This document shows positions 51,010 to 61,649 of a DNA stretch of 64,000 nt, in pieces. Location of the stretch: assembly GCF_000682755.1 (NCBI RefSeq), contig NZ_AWFF01000076.1:62001-126000 (forward strand), written 5' to 3'. The notes below the pieces were generated by a model, which did no database searches, was not told where the DNA came from, and saw only the letters and a program-made list of their open reading frames with translations. Origin of the DNA: Hyphomonas beringensis. Its GTDB lineage: Bacteria > Pseudomonadota > Alphaproteobacteria > Caulobacterales > Hyphomonadaceae. Both the position numbers and the translations under genes were made by a program. Numbering within the stretch: the first letter of the stretch is position 1; each line of letters begins with the position of its first letter.

Positions 51010-52349
51010 AGCAGCATCGCCTCCGGCGTTTCGACATAGCGTTTGAAGGCCTGCAGCCATTTCGCGCCTTCCGCCCCGCCAATGACGCGGTGATCACAGG
51101 TGAGGGTAACGGTCATGATAGTACGGGCTGCGATGCCGCCCTTGTCATCAACCACAGCGCGTTTCTCCCCTGCCCCGACAGACAGGATCATGCCCTCGGG
51201 CGGATTGATAATGGAGGCGAAGTTCTTGATGCCGAACATGCCGAGATTGGAGATGCTGAATGTGCCGCCCGTATATTCCTGCGGTTTCAGCTTGCGATCG
51301 CGTGCACGGCTGGCAAGATCTTTCATCTCTTCAGAAATCTCGGCGAGACCTTTGGTTTCCGCCTTGAACACAACAGGCGTAATCAGGCCGCCATCAATAG
51401 CCACGGCGACAGAGACATTCGCATGCTTGTGATATGCAATGCCATCATCTGTATAGGACGCGTTGCAATCCGGCTCAGCTTTTAGAGCCAAGGCAGCGGC
51501 CTTGATCAGCATGTCATTCACAGAGATTTTTATGCCGTCCTTGGCGGCGGCATTAATCGCCGCCCGACTGCTGAGCAGTTTGTCGAGTTCAATATCCACA
51601 TTCAGCGGGAAGTGCGGCACCTGCATGAAGCTGGTCGTCAGGCGCTTGGCCACGGTCTTGCGCATGCCATCCAGCGGCACAAGCTCATATGTATCCGGAG
51701 CATAGACACGGTCATCAAGCACTTGCGGCAGGATCAGGCCATCTGGCTGAGCCGTCGTCCCGGAGGATTTCGATGCGGCAGGTTTGGCGCTCTCGACATC
51801 ACGTTTGATAATGCGACCGCGTGGGCCGGTCCCCTCAAGACTTTTGAGGTCAATCCCCTTCATATCAGCGATGCGCCGAGCCAGCGGACTGGCTTTGATG
51901 CGACCATTATCCGTGTTCGCAGATGGAAGAGGTGTAGAGGCGAGTTGCTTGGTGCCGGAAGGTGCTTCGGACTTGGACGACTCTTGCTTCTTTTCTTTGG
52001 GCTTTGACTCCTCGGCAGGTTTCTCTGCCTTGGCGTCTTCCTTTTTGGGCTCTTCTTTCTTTGGCGCGTCTGTCTTAGCGGGTGCCTCAATCGAGGAGGC
52101 ATCTTCGCCCTCTTCCGCGAGCAACGCGATCACTTCATTGACCTTGACGCCTTCAGTCCCGGCCTCAACAAGGATCTTCGCCATAGTGCCTTCGTCGACA
52201 GCCTCGACTTCCATCGTCGCCTTGTCGGTTTCGATTTCCGCGATGACATCACCGGAAGAGATCGTGTCACCTTCCTTTACGAGCCATTTCGACAGAGTGC
52301 CCTCTTCCATCGTGGGAGATAGGGCGGGCATGGTGATATTGATCGGCAT
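51006..52349 (-). CDS. pdhC: Pyruvate dehydrogenase E2, dihydrolipoamide acetyltransferase
   Basis: 447 residues. The N-terminal lipoyl domain has the modified Lys in [12 protein letters not shown]. An acidic/Lys/Pro linker, the peripheral-subunit-binding domain (KASPLARRIADMKGIDLKSL) and the acetyltransferase domain with the HRVIGGAEGA motif (catalytic His) and FSISNLGMFGI follow. It forms the core of the complex. The lipoyl-coding DNA is nearly identical to that in pdhB. Confidence 0.96.
   Translation of the reverse strand: MPINITMPALSPTMEEGTLSKWLVKEGDTISSGDVIAEIETDKATMEVEAVDEGTMAKILVEAGTEGVKVNEVIALLAEEGEDASSIEAPAKTDAPKKEEPKKEDAKAEKPAEESKPKEKKQESSKSEAPSGTKQLASTPLPSANTDNGRIKASPLARRIADMKGIDLKSLEGTGPRGRIIKRDVESAKPAASKSSGTTAQPDGLILPQVLDDRVYAPDTYELVPLDGMRKTVAKRLTTSFMQVPHFPLNVDIELDKLLSSRAAINAAAKDGIKISVNDMLIKAAALALKAEPDCNASYTDDGIAYHKHANVSVAVAIDGGLITPVVFKAETKGLAEISEEMKDLASRARDRKLKPQEYTGGTFSISNLGMFGIKNFASIINPPEGMILSVGAGEKRAVVDDKGGIAARTIMTVTLTCDHRVIGGAEGAKWLQAFKRYVETPEAMLL
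52117..52349 (-). repeat. Lipoyl-domain coding repeat, pdhC copy
   Basis: The first roughly 230 bp of pdhC repeat the first 230 bp of pdhB (53527-53759) with few base changes, including silent sites. This indicates recent duplication or gene conversion between the two lipoyl domains. Confidence 0.8.
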
Positions 52350-52358
52350 GTCTGTCTC

Positions 52359-53759
52359 CTAGTCCACGTAGCAAACCTTGCGGGCGGCGGCGACAATGTC
52401 GTCAGCATCCGGAAGGCTCATGGCTTCGAGGTTGGCAGCGTATGGCAGCGGCACATCTTTCTGGTGTACGCGGGCCGGCGGGGCGTCGAGATAGTCGAAG
52501 GCTTCTGCAGTCACCGTCGCGGCGATCTCAGCGCCAACACCAAAGAAGCGCCAGCCTTCCTCACAGCAAACGATGCGGTTCGTTTTCTTCACGCTTTCGA
52601 CCACTGTGTCGGTGTCCAGCGGGCGAATGGTTCGCAGATCGATTACTTCAGCATCGATCCCCTGCTCTGCCAGAATATTGGCCGCTTCCAGCGCAAAGCC
52701 AACCATGCGCGAATGTGCAACCAAAGTAACATCAGTGCCTTCACGTTTGATAGCTGCCTTGCCGATCGGCAAGACATGGTCATCAAGATCAGGAACGGGG
52801 AAGCTGTTCCCGTAGAGAAGCTCATGCTCAAGGAACACAACAGGGTTCGGATCGCGGATCGCTGCTTTCAGCAGGCCCTTGGCATCAGCCGCATCATAAG
52901 GCGCGACGACTTTCAGGCCCGGGACGTGACCATACCACGCAGCATAGTCCTGGCTGTGCTGAGCGCCTACGCGGGACGCTGCGCCATTCGGGCCGCGGAA
53001 CACAATCGGACAGCCCATCTGACCACCAGACATGTACAGCGTCTTGCCTGCCGAGTTGATGATCTGGTCAATCGCCTGCATGGCGAAGTTGAAGGTCATG
53101 AACTCCACAATTGGCTTGAGGCCCGCAAAAGCAGCGCCGACACCAAGACCTGCAAAACCATGCTCTGTAATCGGCGTATCAACGACGCGCTTCGAGCCAA
53201 ACTCCTGAAGCAGTTCACGGGTCACCTTGTAGGCGCCCTGGTATTCGGCAACCTCCTCGCCCATGACAAAGACCGCTTCGTCGCGGCGCATCTCTTCTGC
53301 CATCGCATCACGAAGGGCGTCACGAACGGTCGTATCTGTGAAAGAGGTTCCTTCCGGAATGCTCGGATCGTTTAGCACTTTTGCCTTGGGCGCTTCAGCC
53401 TCATCGGCCTTGTCTGCTGAATCACTAGCAGCCTCTTCCTTGTCGGAAGAAGAAGTGTCTTCTTTGGCATCAGCGCTCGCCGCATCGCCTTTCGCTTCGA
53501 CGGAATCGGCGTCTTCGCCCTCTTCCGCCAGCACGGCGATCACGGCATTGACCTTCACGCCTTCGGTTCCTTCCGCAACAAGTATCTTGGCGAGGGTGCC
53601 TTCATCGACGGCCTCAACTTCCATCGTGGCCTTGTCGGTTTCAATTTCAGCAATGACATCACCGGAAGAGATCGTGTCCCCTTCCTTTTTGAGCCATTTG
53701 GACAGAGTGCCCTCTTCCATGGTCGGAGACAGGGCGGGCATAAGAATATCAACGGACAT
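52359..53759 (-). CDS. pdhB: Pyruvate dehydrogenase E1 beta with N-terminal lipoyl domain
   Basis: 466 residues. A lipoyl domain (1-80, [12 protein letters not shown]) and a flexible Ala/Asp/Glu/Ser linker precede the transketolase-like beta subunit ([45 protein letters not shown]). The extra lipoyl domain on E1 beta is a known trait of Alphaproteobacteria. It combines with PdhA to decarboxylate pyruvate using thiamine diphosphate. Confidence 0.97.
   Translation of the reverse strand: MSVDILMPALSPTMEEGTLSKWLKKEGDTISSGDVIAEIETDKATMEVEAVDEGTLAKILVAEGTEGVKVNAVIAVLAEEGEDADSVEAKGDAASADAKEDTSSSDKEEAASDSADKADEAEAPKAKVLNDPSIPEGTSFTDTTVRDALRDAMAEEMRRDEAVFVMGEEVAEYQGAYKVTRELLQEFGSKRVVDTPITEHGFAGLGVGAAFAGLKPIVEFMTFNFAMQAIDQIINSAGKTLYMSGGQMGCPIVFRGPNGAASRVGAQHSQDYAAWYGHVPGLKVVAPYDAADAKGLLKAAIRDPNPVVFLEHELLYGNSFPVPDLDDHVLPIGKAAIKREGTDVTLVAHSRMVGFALEAANILAEQGIDAEVIDLRTIRPLDTDTVVESVKKTNRIVCCEEGWRFFGVGAEIAATVTAEAFDYLDAPPARVHQKDVPLPYAANLEAMSLPDADDIVAAARKVCYVD
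53527..53759 (-). repeat. Lipoyl-domain coding repeat, pdhB copy
   Basis: Partner of the repeat at 52117-52349; long runs (such as the stretch encoding [17 protein letters not shown]) match at the DNA level. Confidence 0.8.
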
Positions 53760-53814
53760 TAATTGGCTCCGGAAAACAGAATGACTATCAGACGCGACGT
53801 TTGTTCCAGAGGCA

Positions 53815-54828
53815 TCAGGCGACCTCTACGTCTTTGAGGACATCCGTCCAGAGTTCGGAAGGATCAGGCTCCGGGCTCTCAAGCGAGAAGTCCGCAGCGT
53901 CCTTCACAATAGCCTTGATCTCTTTGTCGATGTCCTTGAGTTCGTCTTCTGTGGCGTGGCCATGCTCAAGAATCTGGCCTTTCAGGCCTTCGATCGGGTC
54001 GTGATGGGAGCGAATATCATCAACTTCCTCGCGTTTACGATATTTCGCCGGATCGGACATGGAGTGACCGCGATAGCGGTAGGTCTTCATTTCGAGAATG
54101 TATGGCCCCTTGCCGGAGCGGGCATACTTCACGGCCTTCTCACCTGCTTCGCGGACAGCCAGAACATCCATGCCGTCGACTTCCTCACCTTCGATTTCGA
54201 AGGAGATGCCGCGCTTGAAAAGTTCGGTCTCAGAAGCATGTCGGGCAACGCTTGTGCCCATTGCGTACATGTTATTCTCGATCACGTAGACGACAGGCAG
54301 ATCCCAGAGGGAGGCCATATTGAAGGCCTCGTAAACCTGGCCCTGGTTTGCGGCGCCATCCCCGAAATAAGCGACGGCAACGTTGTCCGTACCGCGATAC
54401 TTGTTCGCGAATCCAAGACCCGTACCAATGGGCACTTGGGCGCCCACAATCCCATGGCCCCCATAGAAATTCTTTTCCTTGGAGAACATGTGCATTGAGC
54501 CGCCCTTCCCTTTGGAATAGCCGCCAGAACGTCCTGTCAGTTCCGCCATGACGCCCTTAGGTTCCATGTCACACGCCAGCATGTGGCCGTGGTCGCGGTA
54601 GCCGGTGATGATCTGATCGCCCTCTTTGAGACAGGACTGCATACCCGTCACAACGGCTTCCTGCCCGATATAAAGGTGGCAGAAGCCCGCGATCTTCCCC
54701 ATGCCGTAAAGTTGTCCAGCTTTCTCTTCGAAACGCCGGATCAGCAGCATGTCGCGGTAGTATTTCAGCATCTCGGCCTTGCTGGCCTTAGAGGGTGCTT
54801 TTTTGGTACTCTTAGACTTTGTCGCCAT
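53815..54828 (-). CDS. pdhA: Pyruvate dehydrogenase E1 alpha
   Basis: 337 residues from ATG 54828, with GGAG six bases upstream. The basic N-terminus ([17 protein letters not shown]) is followed by [31 protein letters not shown] and the thiamine-diphosphate motif [23 protein letters not shown]. The phosphorylation-loop region [15 protein letters not shown] is also present. It is first in pdhA-pdhB-pdhC and lies 67 bp behind ftsB. Confidence 0.97.
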   Translation of the reverse strand: MATKSKSTKKAPSKASKAEMLKYYRDMLLIRRFEEKAGQLYGMGKIAGFCHLYIGQEAVVTGMQSCLKEGDQIITGYRDHGHMLACDMEPKGVMAELTGRSGGYSKGKGGSMHMFSKEKNFYGGHGIVGAQVPIGTGLGFANKYRGTDNVAVAYFGDGAANQGQVYEAFNMASLWDLPVVYVIENNMYAMGTSVARHASETELFKRGISFEIEGEEVDGMDVLAVREAGEKAVKYARSGKGPYILEMKTYRYRGHSMSDPAKYRKREEVDDIRSHHDPIEGLKGQILEHGHATEDELKDIDKEIKAIVKDAADFSLESPEPDPSELWTDVLKDVEVA

Positions 54829-54895
54829 AAATCGCTCCATCCCTTTACCGACTTATGTAGGCGCAGATACGCAACGACAAGTCAGATCAACTATG

Positions 54896-55195
54896 TCAAT
54901 TTGCAGAGGTGCGTTCAGACGTGAGCAAAACGACCTCATTCGGGTAGACGAATGCAAGCTTTTCGCGAGCCATTGCCTCTACAAAATCCGGGTCGACAGA
55001 GCCTGGGGTAAGGCGACGGATATCCGTCTGAAGGCGGGTAATTTCCGTCTCGATCCGGGCCAGTTCCGCCTTGCGGTCTTCCAAGTCTATCTGGGCATCT
55101 GACCAACGGCCAAGCCCCTTCTCCCCCGCAAAGGCGTGGTAAGCAAAGTAGAGCACAAGAAGAGAAAGGCCAGCGGCCCCGAATCGCGATTTCAT
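54896..55195 (-). CDS. ftsB: FtsB/DivIC-type cell division protein
   Basis: 99 residues: one N-terminal membrane helix (about 7-23), then a heptad coiled coil (DLEDRKAELARIETEITRLQ) and a short C-terminal part (PDFVEAMAREKLAFVYPNEVV) typical of septum formation initiators. It forms a trimeric complex with FtsQ and FtsL at the division site. Between eno and pdhA, as in many relatives. Confidence 0.9.
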   Translation of the reverse strand: MKSRFGAAGLSLLVLYFAYHAFAGEKGLGRWSDAQIDLEDRKAELARIETEITRLQTDIRRLTPGSVDPDFVEAMAREKLAFVYPNEVVLLTSERTSAN

Positions 55196-55224
55196 ACCTA
55201 ATAGCTAATACAGCTATGGTTAAG

Positions 55225-55258
55225 AGACCGTGACAGCGCACAAAGGCCGTCACGGTCT
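55225..55258 (-). terminator. Terminator-like hairpin after eno
   Basis: Perfect 10-bp arms AGACCGTGAC / GTCACGGTCT with a 14-base loop, in the eno-ftsB gap on the downstream side of eno. The tail is CTCTTAA, so it is weak. Confidence 0.55.
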
Positions 55259-55268
55259 GATATAGTTT

Positions 55269-56654
<1,386 letters not shown>

Positions 56655-56840
56655 TTAGATATCGTCGCGCGGTTCAAGGACCTGGCGGCCGCGGTACATG
56701 CCGGTCTTCAGATCGACATGGTGCGGGCGACGCAGCTCACCGGAGTCTGCGTCTTCAATGTATGTGTTCATGTCGAGACGGTCGTGGGCGCGGCGCATGC
56801 CACGGCGAGACTTCGACTTTTTACTCTTGGGGACTGCCAT
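56655..56840 (-). CDS. rpmF: 50S ribosomal protein L32
   Basis: 61 residues, the typical size. [20 protein letters not shown] is the standard L32 start, followed by CGELRRPHH-like [17 protein letters not shown]. It lacks the zinc-binding Cys found in some relatives. It is a single gene ended by a strong terminator at 56580-56610. Confidence 0.97.
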   Translation of the reverse strand: MAVPKSKKSKSRRGMRRAHDRLDMNTYIEDADSGELRRPHHVDLKTGMYRGRQVLEPRDDI

Positions 56841-56967
56841 GACAGGTATCCGGTGGTTTGGCGCGAAAATGCGCGTGAATTGGAAAGGGGCCTCATACAG
56901 AGACCGAAAAGGGTTTGCAAGGCATCAACCTCATTGGGCACCGAATTTCTTCAGCGCCCTGTTGTGA

Positions 56968-58221
56968 TCACTGCTCCTTGGCGGCTTCAACCTCACGCAT
57001 AACACGCAGCATGTTTCCGCTCCAGATCTTCTCAAGATCCTCTTCAGTATAGCCCTCTTCCAGAAGGCGCGCCGTTACCTTCGGCAGGAAAGAAACATCC
57101 TCCATGCCCTCAACGCCGCCACCACCATCCCAGTCGGCCCCCATGCCGACATGGTCTGGTCCAACCAGTTTCAGGGCATACAGCATCTGATCCATGAACA
57201 CGTCAAAAGTAGACATTGGCGGTGGGAATTCAGCGTCAATCGCCTCATAGCGCTCGCGGAATTCGGCCATCTGCTCATCTGTCAGACCTTCCTTCATTGC
57301 CTCGGCATATTCCTCTTGGATGGCTTCGATGGCCGCTTTACGTTCCGGCGTTGGCTCCAAATCATCGATATAGGACCCATAGGCGTTAATCTGGATAACG
57401 CCGCCATCATCAGCGACCTTCTTGAGCAGCTCATCCGTCACGTTACGCGGGTGGTCATAGAGGGCACGCACGCCCGTGTGTGACAGGAAGATCGGCGTCG
57501 TCGAGATGGCCATGATGTCTTCCACGGTCGAATCAGCTGCGTGAGAGCCATCAATCATCATGCCCAGGCGATTCGCTTCCCGAATCAGCTCTTCGCCCAG
57601 AGGGGACAAACCGCCATAGTCATTGGCTTCCAAATCGGTTGAGCTGTCAGCGAACTGGTTGTCACGGAAATGGACCGGCCCAATCAGACGTACGCCCTTG
57701 TCGTAAAAGGTCTGCAACATTGAGATGTCGGTGCCGAGTGGATAGCTATTCTCTATGGACTGATACACAACGCGCTTGCCATCGCCGACAATGCGCGCCG
57801 CATCATCAGCCGTATAAGCCAACTCGAAATTATCAGGATGCGATTCGACCATCTGGATGATCTCGTCGGAGCGGTGCAGGGCGGCATTCTTGGCAGCCTC
57901 GTACGAGGCTGCATCGAGCGGCCCCTGAGGTGTGAAGATCACCCAAAAGCCCCCATCCAGGCCACCGCGCTTCATTTTCGGCAGATCTACCTGCACCTGC
58001 CCCAGCTTGGAGGGGTTGTCGGCCATGATATCGAAATCAGGCTTTGAGAAATTTGCGGGCGTGTCCAGGTGCGAATCGAGCACAATCAATCGCTCGTGAA
58101 TTTCCGCTGGCGTCGCCACCGCTGCTTGTTCCGCCGCAGGGACAGGGTCAGACTTAGGGTCTGACGGGCTGCATGCGGCGAGGGCAAGGATGGATGCGCC
58201 AAGGGTGAGATGTTTGATCAT
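56968..58221 (-). CDS. Membrane dipeptidase (peptidase M19), lipoprotein
   Basis: 417 residues. Lipobox LAAC near residue 17 marks it as a lipoprotein. The zinc site has SHLDTP (H-x-D), the bridging Glu in VYQSIENSYPLG, MIDGSHAADS and FLSHTGVRALYDHPRN. It resembles renal-dipeptidase-type enzymes that cleave dipeptides, including some with D-residues, at the cell envelope. It stands alone on the minus strand. Confidence 0.94.
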   Translation of the reverse strand: MIKHLTLGASILALAACSPSDPKSDPVPAAEQAAVATPAEIHERLIVLDSHLDTPANFSKPDFDIMADNPSKLGQVQVDLPKMKRGGLDGGFWVIFTPQGPLDAASYEAAKNAALHRSDEIIQMVESHPDNFELAYTADDAARIVGDGKRVVYQSIENSYPLGTDISMLQTFYDKGVRLIGPVHFRDNQFADSSTDLEANDYGGLSPLGEELIREANRLGMMIDGSHAADSTVEDIMAISTTPIFLSHTGVRALYDHPRNVTDELLKKVADDGGVIQINAYGSYIDDLEPTPERKAAIEAIQEEYAEAMKEGLTDEQMAEFRERYEAIDAEFPPPMSTFDVFMDQMLYALKLVGPDHVGMGADWDGGGGVEGMEDVSFLPKVTARLLEEGYTEEDLEKIWSGNMLRVMREVEAAKEQ

Positions 58222-58280
58222 CTGTAATATATTCTCCAGTCTTTGAACCGGACCCTAAGCCTTGTGAGCGCTGACGCAAG

Positions 58281-58307
58281 AAAAATGGCCGCCCGTTGGG
58301 GCGGCCA
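58281..58307 (-). terminator. Rho-independent terminator after the histidine phosphatase gene
   Basis: Perfect 9-bp stem TGGCCGCCC / GGGCGGCCA with loop GTTG; read on the minus strand it is followed by TTTTT. It closes the racemase-phosphatase operon. The rest of the 58308-58446 stretch has another 6-bp CCCGAG / CTCGGG pair and no gene. Confidence 0.85.
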
Positions 58308-58446
58308 AGTTCAGCAAGAAGGACGTTAGACCAAAACCCGAGGCATTTGCCTAAAGCTCGGGCCTAACAGGTATTATTAATAACAGATCTATCTGAATGG
58401 GTGCGCGCAGGTGTGTTGTACGCCATTCATGTTCGCTGAGAGCCTT

Positions 58447-59181
58447 TTAGTCTTCAGCGCGCGTGAAGATGGCCTCCAGACTGCGTAGATTCATACCATT
58501 CTTGAGATAATTGGCCGGTGTCAGGTTTACGGCCTTTATCACGCCGCGCTCTACCCTGGTGCCCTTGCCGTCGGCGTCCGGCACCAGGTCGAAGTCGATG
58601 ATGTTGATGCATCCAGTATCCTGCTCAAAGCCAGAGCATGCCCCAAGTGGAGCACCAATCACTGAAGCCAGCACCATGCGGTTGACCACTTCATGCGCCA
58701 CCACCAAGGCGCAGGCCCAGTCAGGCCGGTGCAGCAGTGCGTACAAACCTTCTTCGATGCGCACCATGGCGTCAGAAAATTTCTCACCTCCAGGCAGGAA
58801 AGTCGCGTCAGGCTCTCCAGCCCCCTCAAAAGTGAAGGTCATGGTCGCAGCCAGATGTTCTGCTGATTTAAAGTCTATGTACTGCCCAGAGCGAAGCTCC
58901 CCAAATCGCGCATCCTCTTCAAGCGCCGGGGCATTGGGATGCTCCGCCAGCACAATTTCTGCGGTTTGACGCGTCCGGCGCAGCCCTGAGCAGATTGCGA
59001 GGTCAAACTCGACTTCCGACAGAGCGACGCCTGCAGAGCGGGCTTCCGCCTGCCCCTGCTCCGTCAGATGCGCCACGGATGGATCTCGTGTTTGGCGCAC
59101 CTCTTTGGAGGTGTAATCCACAAATCCATGACGCATCAGATAGATGCGGCGCCTACCGGTTGTTCCCGGCAGAGCGCTCAT
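58447..59181 (-). CDS. Histidine phosphatase family protein
   Basis: 244 residues. LMRHGF (phosphorylated His and Arg), the SGLRRTRQTAEIVL Arg motif and the second catalytic His in LVVAHEVVNR identify the phosphoglycerate-mutase-like phosphatase fold. It is more likely a small-molecule phosphatase than a glycolytic mutase. The start shares one base with the stop of the racemase gene, so it may act on an acyl-related phosphate (inference). Confidence 0.92.
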   Translation of the reverse strand: MSALPGTTGRRRIYLMRHGFVDYTSKEVRQTRDPSVAHLTEQGQAEARSAGVALSEVEFDLAICSGLRRTRQTAEIVLAEHPNAPALEEDARFGELRSGQYIDFKSAEHLAATMTFTFEGAGEPDATFLPGGEKFSDAMVRIEEGLYALLHRPDWACALVVAHEVVNRMVLASVIGAPLGACSGFEQDTGCINIIDFDLVPDADGKGTRVERGVIKAVNLTPANYLKNGMNLRSLEAIFTRAED

Positions 59182-60278
59182 TACCGACTCACGTCCCAGT
59201 CCTTCAGGATCTCGTCTGTGTGCTCGCCAAGACCTGCCGGACGTCCCTGAATGGCGCCTGGTGTCGCAGAAAATCTTGGTGCGGGCGCAGGCTGCATAAC
59301 GCCTTCGATTTCAACAAAGGTCTCGCGGTCGGCATTGTGCTTGTAGGTCGGGGCCTCGGACATGGAGAGAACCGGCGCGAAGCAGATGTCTGTGCCTTCC
59401 ATGATCTCGCACCATTCATCCCGTGTCTTCGTTTTGATGACATCCATGATCTTCTGCTTCAGCTCAGGCCATTTGGACCTGTCCATTTGGGCATCGAAAG
59501 CCGGATCGGTCAGACCGGCCTTCTCACGCAGGATGGCGTAGAATTGCGGTTCGATGGACCCTATCGATACCCACTTGCCGTCTGAACATTCGTACGTGTC
59601 ATAGAAATGCGCCCCGCCATCCAGAAGGTTCGCTTCCCGGTCATCCGTCCAGATGCCGGCAGCTTTCATTCCATAAAACATCGTTGCGAGTGACGCGGCA
59701 CCATCCGACATTGCAACGTCAATCACTTGGCCTTCACCACCATTCTTGACGTTCAGAATACCTGCCAGCATGCCCATGGCGAGATAAAGCGCCCCGCCGC
59801 CATAATCGCCAACGAGGTTCAGGGGCGGACGCGGGCGGCCATCTCCCTCCCCCATCGCATGAAGCGCGCCCGTAATGGCGATATAGTTGAGGTCGTGGCC
59901 AGCAGAGTGAGAAAGTGAGCCATGCTGGCCCCAGCCTGTCATGCGGCCATAGACAAGCTTTGGATTTCGCTTGAGCGCGTCGTCCGGCCCGAGCCCATTA
60001 CGTTCCATGACACCCGGGCGGTAGCCTTCGATCAGGCCGTCAGCCTTCTCCAGAAGCTTCAGCGCGACTTCGACATCAGCTGGATCCTTGAGATTCAGCC
60101 CGATGGAACGGCGCCCCCGCCCCATGACGTCAGCAGGACGGCCCGGACGACCGTCACCTGGGCGATCTATGCGGATCACATCTGCACCAAGGTCTGACAG
60201 AAGCATGCCACAAAACGGGCCCGGCCCAATTCCGGCAAACTCTACAATGCGAACACCATTAAGAGGTCCCTGGCCCAT
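59181..60278 (-). CDS. Alpha-methylacyl-CoA racemase (CoA transferase family III)
   Basis: 365 residues. GVRIVEFAGIGPGPFCGMLLSDLGADVIRIDRP, GHDLNYIAITGAL with the catalytic His, NLVGDYGGGALYLAMG with the catalytic Asp, and GPGPFCG match the AMACR/Mcr branch. It interconverts (2R)- and (2S)-methylacyl-CoA in branched-chain or sterol side-chain breakdown. It forms a two-gene operon with the histidine phosphatase. Confidence 0.93.
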   Translation of the reverse strand: MGQGPLNGVRIVEFAGIGPGPFCGMLLSDLGADVIRIDRPGDGRPGRPADVMGRGRRSIGLNLKDPADVEVALKLLEKADGLIEGYRPGVMERNGLGPDDALKRNPKLVYGRMTGWGQHGSLSHSAGHDLNYIAITGALHAMGEGDGRPRPPLNLVGDYGGGALYLAMGMLAGILNVKNGGEGQVIDVAMSDGAASLATMFYGMKAAGIWTDDREANLLDGGAHFYDTYECSDGKWVSIGSIEPQFYAILREKAGLTDPAFDAQMDRSKWPELKQKIMDVIKTKTRDEWCEIMEGTDICFAPVLSMSEAPTYKHNADRETFVEIEGVMQPAPAPRFSATPGAIQGRPAGLGEHTDEILKDWDVSR

Positions 60279-60314
60279 AATATTTCCTACCCTTACTCAT
60301 TGTTGATCTTGAGA

Positions 60315-60329
60315 TTAGCAGATCATTAA
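60315..60329 (+). promoter_or_regulatory. Possible CtrA box upstream of the PopA-like gene
   Basis: TTAG-CAGATCA-TTAA matches the CtrA consensus TTAA-N7-TTAA at seven of eight positions, 66 bp before the ATG. Confidence 0.35.
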
Positions 60330-60395
60330 GCGGCGCACCCACAAAAGGAAGGGGTACCGCAACGTCGCCTTCTCCCCACGAGAGTTTAGCCTTTT

Positions 60396-61649
60396 ATGCC
60401 TGACCTGTCTTATCTGGACCCCCCTATCGAAGTGGCGGCAGAAAGCCCCAGACTGGAAATGATCCAGTCGCGGCTCCGGTCGGGTCGCATGCGACCCTAC
60501 AGGGCTAGCACGCCTATAGCGCGCAACTGTTCCGAACCGCTTCTGGTCGATCTGGAAAGCGCAGACCCGGAAAGTCTTCGGATTCTCTCCAGCTCAAACG
60601 TCTCTCGGCCTTTGGTAATTCTCGGAGAAGATACAGAAGGGCGTACGCTCTTCGATGCGCTCATAATAGACCGTGACAAAGACATCCCCCTATTGAGAGG
60701 GCGATTGACGGCCATGTCCCGCCGCAACGCGCGGGCAACGGAACTGAACTTGAGGCGCGAGACGGCCTATGAATTTGGCGTGGAATTTCCATCCTCTTCA
60801 TTAGAGGTTGTTCCAGACCTGCTCTACCTGGGAGACGGGTCCACACGCTTTCTTGCCCTTCAGGCAGCCTTGAATGAGCGTGGTGTATCTGTCACCGCGG
60901 CACTCAGCGTTCATACGGCGACCGACTATATCAAGCATCGACGCTTCTCGGCAGTTCTGTTTGATGTCAGATCTGCCTCAAAGGGGCGTGCCAGTCTCGC
61001 ACAATGGATATCCTCTGGCGAAGCAGCTTTCTCCCACGTACCACTCTTTGCCCTGGTCGATTCCCTGCAGAGTCTGGATGAGTCCGAGCGCATTATGCTT
61101 GCCTCGACCTCAGAGATTCTGGAGCATGGTGCCGCTGCGAAGCAGCTGGCGGAACATATCGATGTGACCAGTCGCAAATATCTTCCCCAGGACTTGTTTG
61201 ACGTGTCGCTGGATTATCCCGCCGAGGTGATGGATTCTGAGACACGGCTTCACGCCCGCCCATATTTCGAAGCACATCTGGAAAAACAGATTGAAGTTTC
61301 TACGCAGCGGGCCGAACCCCTGTCACTGCTAATTGTAAAACATACAGATGGCGGACATTTTGATTTGAAACAACGCCAGCGCTTGGCTGAAATCCTGTCA
61401 AACAGCTTGCGCGATACAGACATGCCAGCCGTTCTGGGAGTGGACTCGTTTGCCATCAGCATGCCGGCAACCCCCTATCGGGGTGCAGTGACTCTCTGCG
61501 AACGCTTCCTGCGATCGATTGAAGAACACGAACCGCATCTTGCGGCACAGATTGGCTGGCGCATCATGGAAAAGCGCACATACCATACGGCGCGCACATT
61601 GGTGGCAAACACTGCCGCCGGCATATTCCAGCGACTTCGTGTCGCCTAG
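60396..61649 (+). CDS. PopA/PleD-like protein with degenerate GGDEF domain
   Basis: 417 residues. Two receiver-like regions (about 45-130 and 140-255; the second ends in a VPLFALV-type beta strand) lack the standard acidic pocket. A GGDEF fold follows from about 278: SETRLHARPYFEAHLEKQIE, AEPLSLLIVKH, and MPATPYRGAVTLCERFLRSIE. The active-site GGDEF is GVDSF (348-352), so it is not a cyclase. The inhibitory-site motif RxxD is kept as RDTD (339-342), five residues before, exactly the right spacing. It is therefore likely a c-di-GMP receptor like Caulobacter PopA, which helps destroy CtrA. The stop overlaps the converging mfd gene. Confidence 0.8.
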   Translation: MPDLSYLDPPIEVAAESPRLEMIQSRLRSGRMRPYRASTPIARNCSEPLLVDLESADPESLRILSSSNVSRPLVILGEDTEGRTLFDALIIDRDKDIPLLRGRLTAMSRRNARATELNLRRETAYEFGVEFPSSSLEVVPDLLYLGDGSTRFLALQAALNERGVSVTAALSVHTATDYIKHRRFSAVLFDVRSASKGRASLAQWISSGEAAFSHVPLFALVDSLQSLDESERIMLASTSEILEHGAAAKQLAEHIDVTSRKYLPQDLFDVSLDYPAEVMDSETRLHARPYFEAHLEKQIEVSTQRAEPLSLLIVKHTDGGHFDLKQRQRLAEILSNSLRDTDMPAVLGVDSFAISMPATPYRGAVTLCERFLRSIEEHEPHLAAQIGWRIMEKRTYHTARTLVANTAAGIFQRLRVA

